From: Bacteroidales bacterium
Lineage (GTDB): Bacteria > Bacteroidota > Bacteroidia > Bacteroidales > F082
Direction: 5' to 3'
Assembly: GCA_024709145.1 (NCBI GenBank)
Contig: JANJXG010000114.1
Coordinates: 1-39,309 of the forward strand
Length of the DNA: 39,309 nucleotides
The position numbers and the translations under genes were made by a program. This document shows positions 1 to 7,438 of the stretch, in pieces. Within the stretch, counting starts at the first letter, position 1; each line of letters starts with the position of its first letter. The notes beneath the pieces are model-generated. The model saw only the letters and a program-made list of their open reading frames with translations, searched no databases and was not told the origin of the DNA.

Positions 1-198
1 GATTTGAACAACAGCCGAATTTTTGCCTGCTGTGATAAACTGCTTTTTTTGCATTTTTTCAGGCAGGTAGCAATGGCCCGTGAGGCTGTCGCCCGACAGG
101 GCAAACAACACCTTTTCTTCCACAGCCGGAAGTACGATCTCCTGTTTGCCATAGAGACTTTCCTGAAAGTTGACCGTTGTTGATGTCTCCGTGTTCAT
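1..198 (-). CDS. Unrecognised protein, 5' part only (runs off the left edge)
   Basis: An open frame reads leftward from an ATG at 198-196 and stays open for 66 codons to the window edge, so only the N-terminus is present. It begins MNTETSTTVNFQESLYGKQE and continues with a hydrophilic stretch without a signal peptide or membrane segment, which suggests a cytoplasmic protein. A TAnnTTTG-type box lies just upstream on the same strand (218-225), with a short leader, and this supports the start. The gene is divergent from the pta operon. I do not recognise the family and the C-terminal part is outside the window, so no function is proposed. Confidence 0.55.
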   Translation of the reverse strand, partial: MNTETSTTVNFQESLYGKQEIVLPAVEEKVLFALSGDSLTGHCYLPEKMQKKQFITAGKNSAVVQI

Positions 199-217
199 GC
201 TTTGGGTAAAAAACGTG

Positions 218-225
218 CAAAAGTA
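218..225 (-). promoter_or_regulatory. Putative -7 promoter element for the left-edge gene
   Basis: On the minus strand the sequence reads TACTTTTG, an exact match to the Bacteroidota TAnnTTTG element, about 20 nt before the ATG at 198. The expected -33 box is only approximated by a TTTA, so the match rests on the -7 element. Confidence 0.4.
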
Positions 226-344
226 GTAATTTATATTGATTATAAAGAAGAGTTATTTTTTATATTACACTATATCAATTCATTACAAATCAGACACTCA
301 GATGATCGGCTGGGCTTTCAGCGTCTCTTTTCGGAAAAAAGCGG

Positions 345-352
345 TAATTTTG
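345..352 (+). promoter_or_regulatory. Putative -7 promoter element of the pta-ackA operon
   Basis: TAATTTTG matches TAnnTTTG exactly and ends 31 nt before the pta ATG at 384. No convincing TTTG box was found at the usual upstream distance. Confidence 0.45.
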
Positions 353-383
353 CGGCCTGAAACTAACATATACCATTCACTTC

Positions 384-1391
384 ATGAATCTCATCCACAC
401 GATCAGAGAACGGGCCAAAGGAAGCCATGTCCGCATTGTTTTACCTGAAGGCACCGAAGAAAGAACCATGCGTGCTGCCGACATCGTGCTCGAGGAAAAT
501 CTGGCCGAAATCATTTTACTTGGGAACGTGGCAGAAATGCAAGCCAATGCCGCACACTGGGATTTGAAACACATTCACAAGGCATTGTGCATCGATCCGT
601 TGAACCACGAACGCAAAGAATATTTTGCTTCGATGCTGTTTGAAATGCGCAAAGCCAAAGGCCTCACACCGGAGCAGGCAGTCAAACTTGTTGAAGACCC
701 TTTGTATCTGGCAGTTTTACTCATCAAAAACGGCGATGCCGATGGCGAGGTTGCCGGAGCCAACAATTCAACCGGCGATGTATTGCGGCCTGCTTTTCAG
801 ATCGTAAAAACCCAGCCCGGATTCAGCGCCGTTTCAGGTGCTTTCATCATGATCGTTCCGGACAGGCAGTTTGGCGATGAGGGTGTATTGGTCTTTGCTG
901 ATTGCGCCGTAAATCCTGATCCAACGGTGAAGGAGCTTGCCGAGATTGCTGTTGCCTCAGCTGAAACAGCCCGAAACATTGCCGGTATCGAACCACGTGT
1001 GGCGATGCTGAGTTTTTCGACAAAAGGCAGTGCAAAGCATGAAAAAGCCGACAAAGTGATCGAGGCAACGGCCATGGCGAAGCAGATGAACCCGGCACTG
1101 CTCATCGAGGGCGAACTCCAGGCGGATGCTGCCATAATCGAATCCATCGGAAAGAAAAAAGCCCCCGGATCAAAAATTGCCGGCAGAGCCAATGTGCTTG
1201 TCTTCCCCTCACTGGAGTCAGGAAATATCGCCTATAAGTTGGTTCAGCGACTTGCCAACGCAGAAGCAATTGGCCCCGTTTTGCAGGGAATGGCTGCTCC
1301 TATCAACGATTTATCCCGGGGTTGTTCCGTCGAAGATATTGTTAATCTGGTTGCAATCACTGTCAATCAGGCCAAAGGAATGAAAGCCTAA
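384..1391 (+). CDS. pta: Phosphate acetyltransferase (short, EutD-type)
   Basis: This 335-residue protein would interconvert acetyl-CoA and acetyl phosphate in the cytoplasm. It has the single-domain PTA_PTB fold without the N-terminal DRTGG extension of long Pta enzymes. Visible family motifs include ANNSTGDVLRPAFQI (about residues 126-140), SFSTKGSAKHEKADKV, a GELQADAA block, and a C-terminal NIAYKLVQRLANAEAIGP...NDLSRGCSVEDIVN region typical of phosphate acetyltransferases rather than butyryltransferases. The ATG start gives a normal N-terminus (MNLIHTIRERAKGSHVRIVL). It is first in an operon with a dehydrogenase-like gene (44-nt gap) and acetate kinase, which fits acetate formation with ATP gain. 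A phosphate butyryltransferase role was considered; the motifs and the acetate kinase partner favour acetyl, but acyl specificity is inferred. Confidence 0.88.
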   Translation: MNLIHTIRERAKGSHVRIVLPEGTEERTMRAADIVLEENLAEIILLGNVAEMQANAAHWDLKHIHKALCIDPLNHERKEYFASMLFEMRKAKGLTPEQAVKLVEDPLYLAVLLIKNGDADGEVAGANNSTGDVLRPAFQIVKTQPGFSAVSGAFIMIVPDRQFGDEGVLVFADCAVNPDPTVKELAEIAVASAETARNIAGIEPRVAMLSFSTKGSAKHEKADKVIEATAMAKQMNPALLIEGELQADAAIIESIGKKKAPGSKIAGRANVLVFPSLESGNIAYKLVQRLANAEAIGPVLQGMAAPINDLSRGCSVEDIVNLVAITVNQAKGMKA

Positions 1392-1435
1392 AGACTTCTT
1401 TTTGAATGAAATATAAATTATCTATCTAATAACTT

Positions 1436-2395
1436 ATGAGCGAAACACTTGAAGATTTTAGTCTGGGTCAAAGACCAAAGACAAAAGGAATGATACACAA
1501 GGTGGGTGTGGTTGGCTGCGGTGCTGTTGGCCAGGAAATCACCCGGACAGTGAGCGAATATGGCATTGATGTTATTTTTCTCGACTTGTCAGAAGAAAGG
1601 GTCAAAGATGCCTATGTGCAAATCGGCTTACAACTCGATGAAACCATTAACCACTGGGGCCTCACGCCGGGCGAAAAACGAGCCATCCTGAGCCGTATCA
1701 AAGGCACAACTGACTACAACGATCTGGCCGAGTGCGACCTGGTGATCGAATCAATCAGCTCACGCAAAAAAGGTACAAGCCTCGAGATCAGGAAAGAAAT
1801 TTTTCGCAACATTGAAGCAGTGGTGCGTCCTGATGCCATCATTTCCTCCAATATCGTCACGCTGATGTTTTCCGATCTTTCGGCCGCCCTCAAACATCCG
1901 GAACGGGGTATTGGGATCCATTTCATCCTTCCTATCAACAAAAGTAATGTGATTGAGGTTGTTAAAGGAATAAACTCATCAGATGAAGCTTTTGATCAGG
2001 TTGTCAAGTTCGCCGGTATGATCAACAAAAAAATCATCCGTGTCAATGAATCACCCGGCAATATTGTCACCCGAATGCTTGTCACAACCATCAACGAAGC
2101 ATGTGAAATTTTGATGGAAGGTGTGGCTTCCGTCAGCGATATCGACATGGCCATGCGCGAATCAGGCTATTTGTTCGGACCCTTTGAAATGGCCGATCGG
2201 ATTGGTCTTGATAAAGTGTTGAAATATATGGATAACCTCTATCAGGAGTTTGGCGACAAGCAATACAAACCTTCACCCATCATCAAACGACTGGTTAGGG
2301 CTAACTATCTGGGCAAAATTTCCGGCAGGGGATTTTATAACTACAAAGCAGGGAAGCCTGTTGATCAGACGGTTACCTGTGCTGTAATCAAATAA
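1436..2395 (+). CDS. Divergent 3-hydroxyacyl-CoA dehydrogenase-like protein
   Basis: This 319-residue protein has the two-domain layout of the 3-hydroxyacyl-CoA dehydrogenase family: a Rossmann domain starting VGVVGCGAVGQEI (residues 23-35) and a helical C-terminal domain with GPFEMADRIGLD (248-259) and a terminal GRGFYNY. The catalytic His-Glu dyad is kept: His162 in GIHFILP and Glu174 twelve residues later. Other conserved positions differ from classical enzymes: SNTSSL reads SNIVTL (138-143), HFFNP reads HFILP (162-166), and the Asn of PGFIVNR is Thr212 in PGNIVTR. There is also an extra N-terminal tail of about 20 residues. It sits between pta and ackA, 44 nt after the first and 40 nt before the second, so co-transcription is likely. 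Activity on 3-hydroxybutyryl-CoA is possible but the substrate may differ. Confidence 0.78.
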   Translation: MSETLEDFSLGQRPKTKGMIHKVGVVGCGAVGQEITRTVSEYGIDVIFLDLSEERVKDAYVQIGLQLDETINHWGLTPGEKRAILSRIKGTTDYNDLAECDLVIESISSRKKGTSLEIRKEIFRNIEAVVRPDAIISSNIVTLMFSDLSAALKHPERGIGIHFILPINKSNVIEVVKGINSSDEAFDQVVKFAGMINKKIIRVNESPGNIVTRMLVTTINEACEILMEGVASVSDIDMAMRESGYLFGPFEMADRIGLDKVLKYMDNLYQEFGDKQYKPSPIIKRLVRANYLGKISGRGFYNYKAGKPVDQTVTCAVIK

Positions 2396-2435
2396 TTCAG
2401 CCTTTTGGATACAGAAAAATATAAACATCATACAC

Positions 2436-3659
2436 ATGAAGATCATCGTATTAAACTGCGGAAGTTCCTCCATCAAATATCAGCTTTTTGAAATGCCATC
2501 ACGACAGGTGCTCGCCAAAGGCCTGGTCGACAAGATTGGATTGAAAGGTGCTTCCATCAAGCATAAACGTTCTGACGGAGCTGAAGCAAAGATCGAAGGT
2601 GAAATTCTTGACCATCAGTCGGGCATAGAATTTTTGCTTGGTATTCTCATCAGCGGGAAATATGGCAGCATCAGCTCGCTTGAAGAAATCGACGCTGTTG
2701 GTCACAGGGTTGTTCATGCCGGAGAGAAGTTCAGCGGCAGCGTATACATTACCGATGAGGTTGTGAGTGCCCTGGAAGAATGCATCGACCTGGCGCCTCT
2801 TCACAATCCACCCAATCTCAAAGGTATTTATGCCATGAAGGCACTGTTGCCCGAGGTTCCTCAGGTGGGTGTTTTCGATACCGCTTTCCACCAAACCATG
2901 CCCCCCAAAGCCTATCTTTATGGCATTCCTTATGCACTTTATGAGAAATACCGCATCAGAAGATACGGTTTTCATGGCACAAGCCACAAGTATGTGTCGG
3001 CCAGAGCTTGTGAAATCCTGGGTCTGAACATCAATGAACTGAAAATCATCACCTGTCACCTGGGTAATGGTGCCTCAATGGCTGCCATATGCAACGGTAA
3101 ATCTGTCGATACTTCGATGGGTATGACTCCGCTTGAAGGGCTCATCATGGGTACCCGAGCCGGTGACCTTGATGTGGGTGCCTTGCTTTTCATCGCAGAT
3201 AAGGAAGAAACAAGTATTCAATACACGAGTACCCTGGTCAACAAATTCTCCGGTATGTTGGGCGTTTCAGGTGTATCATCCGATATGCGCGACATTGAGA
3301 TAGCTGCAGAAAACGGCAATGAACGTGCAAAGGTAGCGATGGAAATGTATCAGTATCGTGTGCGCAAATACATTGGCGCTTATGCAGCCGCCATGGGTGG
3401 GGTTGATTTGATTGTGTTTACCGGTGGAATTGGCGAAAATGACACTGTTACACGCACCCGATCACTCGATGGCCTTGGTTTTATCGGGGTGCAGATCGAT
3501 GAAGAACTTTCACTCAAATCGAGGGGTAAGGAGCTGCTGATCAGCACGGCTGAATCTAAAGTGAAGGTGATTGTCGTTCCAACAGACGAAGAATTGATGA
3601 TTGCCTCCGACACCTATGAAATTTATGAATCCATCGTTTCCGGCGCCTTAGAGCATTAA
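2436..3659 (+). CDS. ackA: Acetate kinase
   Basis: This 407-residue protein would transfer phosphate between acetyl phosphate and ADP, completing the Pta-Ack route from acetyl-CoA to acetate plus ATP. ASKHA-family motifs are in the usual order: an N-terminal NCGSSSIKY, GHRVVHAGE, DTAFHQTMP, RYGFHGTSHKYVS, HLGNGAS, the MGMTPLEGLIMGTRAGD signature and FTGGIGEN near the C-terminus. Length and motifs match acetate kinase rather than the shorter butyrate kinase. The signature has Ala where many enzymes have Ser (GTRAGD for GTRSGD), and HAGE replaces the common HGGE; both are conservative. It is the last gene of the operon, followed by a strong intrinsic terminator at 3691-3718. Confidence 0.92.
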   Translation: MKIIVLNCGSSSIKYQLFEMPSRQVLAKGLVDKIGLKGASIKHKRSDGAEAKIEGEILDHQSGIEFLLGILISGKYGSISSLEEIDAVGHRVVHAGEKFSGSVYITDEVVSALEECIDLAPLHNPPNLKGIYAMKALLPEVPQVGVFDTAFHQTMPPKAYLYGIPYALYEKYRIRRYGFHGTSHKYVSARACEILGLNINELKIITCHLGNGASMAAICNGKSVDTSMGMTPLEGLIMGTRAGDLDVGALLFIADKEETSIQYTSTLVNKFSGMLGVSGVSSDMRDIEIAAENGNERAKVAMEMYQYRVRKYIGAYAAAMGGVDLIVFTGGIGENDTVTRTRSLDGLGFIGVQIDEELSLKSRGKELLISTAESKVKVIVVPTDEELMIASDTYEIYESIVSGALEH

Positions 3660-3690
3660 AGTGACCTCAGAGCCTTTACATCATTTTAAA

Positions 3691-3718
3691 AGAGCCTCTT
3701 CACCAGAGGCTTTTTTTA
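3691..3718 (+). terminator. Rho-independent terminator after ackA
   Basis: AGCCTCT (3693-3699) pairs with AGAGGCT (3705-3711) around a 5-nt loop and is followed directly by a run of T. It lies 31 nt after the ackA stop codon. Confidence 0.85.
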
Positions 3719-3790
3719 TTTTGCTGAACGACGAACTCCGGTTTTGAAAATCGTCCTTTAAATTTTTACCCTTTTTTGGAAAGGCATCGG

Positions 3791-3798
3791 TACCTTTG
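3791..3798 (+). promoter_or_regulatory. Putative -7 promoter element of the glycosyltransferase gene
   Basis: TACCTTTG is an exact TAnnTTTG match 16 nt before the ATG at 3815. It falls inside the frame that would open with a TTG at 3776, so it argues for the ATG at 3815 as the true start. A TTTTTTGG lies upstream, but only 12 nt away, shorter than usual. Confidence 0.45.
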
Positions 3799-3814
3799 CA
3801 ACCAAATAAAAAAA

Positions 3815-5317
3815 ATGAACCTATTTCAAGAGACTAAATTTTGGTGGTTTTCTATAGCAGTAGCACTGATTTTTGTTACAACAGCCTGGTTTAGCACAGG
3901 ATATTATCATGCCGACGAGCATTATCAGCTCATCGAATTTGCCGGCTTTAAGCTTGGAACTCACCATGCAGGTGAACTTGCCTGGGAGTTTCAGGTCAGA
4001 ATGCGTCCGGCTTTGCAGCCTGCCATCGCCTACGTATGCCTTGGCACCCTTCAGGCAGCCGGTGTCAGCGATCCTTATATGCAGACTTTTGCATTGCGGC
4101 TGCTTTCTGCCTTACTGAGCTTTATCTTTCTAACTTTTTTTACACGCAGACTTCAGTATGTTTACGGACAATCAAACTCATTTCCCGCTTTTCAGCTTCT
4201 TCAGTATTTTACCTGGTTTGTCCCATTTCTGGCTGTAAGGTTTTCTTCCGAAACATGGTCGGGACTTTTCCTGCTTGGTGGCATTGGTCTTCTTTTTAAT
4301 CCTGAAGGCAAAAGTATCAATCCAATTAAATTAGGTTTACTGCTCGGAATATCATTTCTTTTCCGATTTCAAATGGCTTTTGCCGTTTTGGGAATTTTTG
4401 CCTGGCTGACATGGATAAAAAGAGAGACTTTCAGAAATCTGCTGATCATGTCTGGTAGTTTTTTGGCAGTAACCGGCTTGGGTTTTTTGATCGATTCCTG
4501 GTTTTACGAACAATGGGTTTTTACGCCCTGGATCTACCTCATGGCGGTTATCGACTCTGCCGGAACGGGCTTCGGCGTTGAACCCTGGTATTTTTACCTG
4601 TGGCAGATTTTGTTCTTTCCGGGATTTATTATTGGGCTAACCCTGACAGGGTCCCTGATTTTTCTTCTTTATAACGATTGGCGAAATCCAATCCTTTGGG
4701 CTTTTATCCCTTTTCTGCTAATTCATTCGCTGATCCCTCACAAGGAAATGCGTTTTCTTTTTCCGATTGCATTTTTAGTGCCAACACTTCTCCATCAGGC
4801 CTGGATTTTGATAAAATCAAAACTGAAAGCGGGCTGGATTTTGAGAACCGGCATGGCTGTATTGCTGGTTTTCGTCGCCTTTAACACGATTGCATTGACA
4901 ACCATGTTGTTCAAGCCAGCCGGATTGGGCAGGGTAGCTGTCATGGAACACATTCACAGGCAGGAAGGACACCAGCCGTTGCATTTGATTTTTTGCAGCT
5001 GGGGCAACCCATACAATCCCTGGCAAAGTATTCCCAAAAAGTTTTATCTGGAAAAAGAAATCACTTTTACTCAAATCAGAAATATTTGTCAGCTCAACGA
5101 CAGCCTGTTACAAACTGAAAAAGTCAATCTATTCGTTTGCAGACAGATTGACCTTCAAAAGAAAGAATGCCTCAGTCAGTTGGAAAAATCGGGTTTCGTA
5201 TTGCAATACAAAAGCGTATCCAACTTTGCGCAGCTGCTGAATTGGAATAATATCTGGTTTGATTCCAGGGAAGTTCTTTACCTCTTTAAAAAATTGCAAC
5301 CGAATTCAGCTGACTAA
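3815..5317 (+). CDS. GT22-like membrane mannosyltransferase (PIG-B/ALG-type fold)
   Basis: This polytopic membrane protein of 500 residues opens with a membrane segment (about residues 9-24) and then a luminal/periplasmic-type acidic motif HADEHYQ (32-38), the position where GT-C glycosyltransferases hold their catalytic acid. Many hydrophobic segments follow, and at about residue 308 comes HKEMRFLFP, which closely resembles the HKExRF motif of GT22 mannosyltransferases (PIG-B, ALG9/ALG12). The C-terminal 130 residues are soluble. It would use a lipid-linked sugar donor to glycosylate an envelope glycan; sugar and acceptor cannot be told from the sequence. The ATG at 3815 is preferred over the TTG at 3776 because a promoter element lies between them. 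It stands alone after the ackA terminator. Confidence 0.72.
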   Translation: MNLFQETKFWWFSIAVALIFVTTAWFSTGYYHADEHYQLIEFAGFKLGTHHAGELAWEFQVRMRPALQPAIAYVCLGTLQAAGVSDPYMQTFALRLLSALLSFIFLTFFTRRLQYVYGQSNSFPAFQLLQYFTWFVPFLAVRFSSETWSGLFLLGGIGLLFNPEGKSINPIKLGLLLGISFLFRFQMAFAVLGIFAWLTWIKRETFRNLLIMSGSFLAVTGLGFLIDSWFYEQWVFTPWIYLMAVIDSAGTGFGVEPWYFYLWQILFFPGFIIGLTLTGSLIFLLYNDWRNPILWAFIPFLLIHSLIPHKEMRFLFPIAFLVPTLLHQAWILIKSKLKAGWILRTGMAVLLVFVAFNTIALTTMLFKPAGLGRVAVMEHIHRQEGHQPLHLIFCSWGNPYNPWQSIPKKFYLEKEITFTQIRNICQLNDSLLQTEKVNLFVCRQIDLQKKECLSQLEKSGFVLQYKSVSNFAQLLNWNNIWFDSREVLYLFKKLQPNSAD

Positions 5318-5425
5318 AAGTATCATTGGCTTGGTGGCTTATTGCATTGGGCTATTTTGGTTTGTTTATTCCCCTGATTTAGTGATTTATATCACATTAA
5401 ATATTTTTCTAAACATGATATTTGC

Positions 5426-5458
5426 TTGTTAACTAAAGTCAAAATCATCCTAAATTTG
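5426..5458 (+). promoter_or_regulatory. Putative promoter of the small gene at 5519
   Basis: TTG (5426-5428), a 22-nt spacer and TAAATTTG (5451-5458) fit the Bacteroidota promoter pattern. The element places transcription start near 5465, which rules out the TTG at 5426 as a translation start and supports the ATG at 5519. Confidence 0.5.
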
Positions 5459-5518
5459 CCTGATATTTCGGATTCCAAGAAACAAAGGGTTTGCAACAGC
5501 CAATATTTAATAATCATT

Positions 5519-5860
5519 ATGAGATTTTTGCAATTAATCAAAAAACCACCTGGTGAGTTGGATTTTTTCAATGTATCTTTTATGCATCACAATAATGAAA
5601 GCACGACTTTGATTATCTATAACAATGGCAAAGCCAGAAAATGCCAGGTTTCAGTTACCGCTATTGATTTTTCGGGCAATGAATATACAATAACTTATGA
5701 CGAACTGCTGGCGAGGACAAGTGTCCCACTTTGTTTGAAAGAAGTACAAACCCAACAGGGTGCTGTTTTTTCATTTCCGGTCACACGTGTCATTGTGAAG
5801 TACGCGAAAAGTCAGGTTGTTTTTTTACCTGAGGGAAATCATTTTGATCGTATTTATTAA
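5519..5860 (+). CDS. Small protein of unknown function
   Basis: A 113-residue protein beginning MRFLQLIKKPPGELDFFN. It has no signal peptide and no membrane segment; alternating hydrophobic residues (for example STTLIIYNNG, KCQVSVTAID) suggest a small beta-rich domain. The ATG at 5519 is chosen because a promoter-like element ends at 5458, within the longer frame. It converges on the MBL/beta-CASP nuclease gene with a 25-nt gap. I do not recognise the family and offer no function. Confidence 0.5.
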   Translation: MRFLQLIKKPPGELDFFNVSFMHHNNESTTLIIYNNGKARKCQVSVTAIDFSGNEYTITYDELLARTSVPLCLKEVQTQQGAVFSFPVTRVIVKYAKSQVVFLPEGNHFDRIY

Positions 5861-5885
5861 TTCGAACACCTGACAACCCAATTTT

Positions 5886-7289
5886 TCAATATACCTTAAA
5901 CTCTTCGCCCTTCGCTGGAATCTCTACCTGCTGAAATCCATCCTGCTCAAGCACTTTTCGATAGGCTTCCGAGGCATCTGCGTCGCCATGAACAAGAAAG
6001 ACCTTTTTTAATTTCGTTTTATCCTGACATTGCAGGTAGTGCTTCATTTCTTCATAATCGCCATGTCCGCTAAATGCATCAATTTGAAAAACTTCTGCAT
6101 GAAGCGCATGTATTTTACCAAAAATTGAAATTTCTTTCTGTCTCTCAATGATGCGGGCACCCAGGGTGTTGGGTGAGCAATAGCCAACCACCAGGACTGA
6201 ATTGCGCGGGTTTTCGATGCTGTTGGCCAGGTGATGTTTGATTCGTCCGGCCTCCATCATCCCGGAGGCAGAGATAATGATGCAGGGCTCATTGTTGTCG
6301 TTCAGTGCTTTGGAAGATTCAACATCTTTGATGTAATGCAAATGATTGAATCCGAATGGATCAGGATCGTCTTTCAACACTTGCTGCACATCCGCATTGA
6401 GTTCGCTCACGTGCATCCGGAATATTTCAGTCGCGTTAACCGCCAAAGGGCTGTCAACATACACGGGGATTCGCGGAAGACTTCCGTCGTTGTAAAAATT
6501 ATTGAGCACGAACACGATCTCCTGCGTCCGGCCAATAGCAAATGACGGGATGATGAGTTTGCCTCTTTTTTCGACACAGGTATGTCTGACAACCTTCAGC
6601 AGGGTTTCTTCTGCTCCTTTTCTGTCCTGATGCAGGCGGTTGCCATAGGTAGACTCGGTGATGAGGTAGTCGCATTGCTGAAAGGGAAGTGGAGGCTGCA
6701 GCAAATAATGCCGCGGACGACCAATGTCGCCGGTATAGGCAATTCTGGTAGTGTGTCCTTCTTCTGTTATTTCGAGGCTGAGGCAGGCACTGCCGAGCAT
6801 ATGGCCGGTGTTCGTAAATTTCAGTCGGATATGCTGATCGATGTTAAATTTCCTGTTGGAAGCCACCCCAATAAAGAGCTCCATGCAGTTCACCGCATCC
6901 TGTTGTGTGTAAAGTGGCTCAACAGGTGGTAAGCCTTGACGGGCACGTTTTTTGTTGAACCAGACTGTATCATGTTCCTGAATGAAACCACTATCAGCCA
7001 GCATGATAGCACACAAATCGCGGGTTGCATGGGTGCAGACGACCGAACCCCTGAAGCCGTTTCGGTAAAACATCGGAATCAAACCGGAGTGATCAATGTG
7101 AGCATGGGTGAGGATGATGTGGTCGATGCCAGCTGCATCTACACCAGGTTGACGGTTGAGCGCATCGGTTTCGAGGCCTTTACCCTGAAAACTGCCGCAA
7201 TCGAGCAGGATTTTCTTCCCACTTTTAGTCGTGATCAGGTGCTTGCTGCCTGTTACTTCACCGGCTGCTCCAAGAAATTTTATTTTCAT
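5886..7289 (-). CDS. MBL-fold/beta-CASP ribonuclease-like protein (CPSF73/YSH1-like)
   Basis: This 467-residue protein carries the metallo-beta-lactamase zinc site THAHIDHSG (His62, His64, Asp66, His67), the later ligands GHMLGSA (His163) and TGDIG (Asp188), then a beta-CASP insertion and a C-terminal RMMBL part with FSGHGD and a final LVHGD histidine. This is the architecture of bacterial relatives of the eukaryotic mRNA cleavage factor CPSF73, expected to be a zinc-dependent RNA endo/exonuclease in the cytoplasm. The frame is open up to 7436, but the protein family starts at MKIKFLGAAGEVTGSKH, and a promoter-like element lies just upstream of that ATG, so 7289 is the start. The gene is divergent from the beta-helix protein gene at 7439. 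The specific RNA target is unknown. Confidence 0.85.
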   Translation of the reverse strand: MKIKFLGAAGEVTGSKHLITTKSGKKILLDCGSFQGKGLETDALNRQPGVDAAGIDHIILTHAHIDHSGLIPMFYRNGFRGSVVCTHATRDLCAIMLADSGFIQEHDTVWFNKKRARQGLPPVEPLYTQQDAVNCMELFIGVASNRKFNIDQHIRLKFTNTGHMLGSACLSLEITEEGHTTRIAYTGDIGRPRHYLLQPPLPFQQCDYLITESTYGNRLHQDRKGAEETLLKVVRHTCVEKRGKLIIPSFAIGRTQEIVFVLNNFYNDGSLPRIPVYVDSPLAVNATEIFRMHVSELNADVQQVLKDDPDPFGFNHLHYIKDVESSKALNDNNEPCIIISASGMMEAGRIKHHLANSIENPRNSVLVVGYCSPNTLGARIIERQKEISIFGKIHALHAEVFQIDAFSGHGDYEEMKHYLQCQDKTKLKKVFLVHGDADASEAYRKVLEQDGFQQVEIPAKGEEFKVY

Positions 7290-7313
7290 CTGAAAAGTGT
7301 TGAAGTTTAACCT

Positions 7314-7345
7314 CAAAGATAAGCTTTTAGCTTGTGTTTTGGCAA
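7314..7345 (-). promoter_or_regulatory. Putative promoter of the MBL/beta-CASP gene
   Basis: On the minus strand TTG, a 21-nt spacer and TATCTTTG (7321-7314) match the Bacteroidota promoter pattern, about 25 nt before the ATG at 7289. Confidence 0.55.
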
Positions 7346-7396
7346 GTCTGCCAACATAAAATCCTTTCTTTTCACACTTATGCCGCCTGTTTTGCT

Positions 7397-7404
7397 TAAA
7401 TTTG
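7397..7404 (+). promoter_or_regulatory. Putative -7 promoter element of the beta-helix protein gene
   Basis: TAAATTTG matches TAnnTTTG exactly, 35 nt before the ATG at 7439. The upstream box is only TTTC at a 23-nt distance. Confidence 0.45.
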
Positions 7405-7438
7405 CTGTTCATTACATTCTTTGTAAATAGCATCACTT

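Noticed and set aside
2499-3059. 186-residue open frame antisense to ackA
   Set aside because: It lies entirely on the opposite strand of a well-supported gene and has no recognisable motifs.
384-3659. Reading the operon as phosphate butyryltransferase and butyrate kinase, forming butyrate
   Set aside because: Motifs and lengths fit phosphate acetyltransferase and acetate kinase; the 407-residue kinase has acetate kinase signatures, so butyrate formation is not supported.
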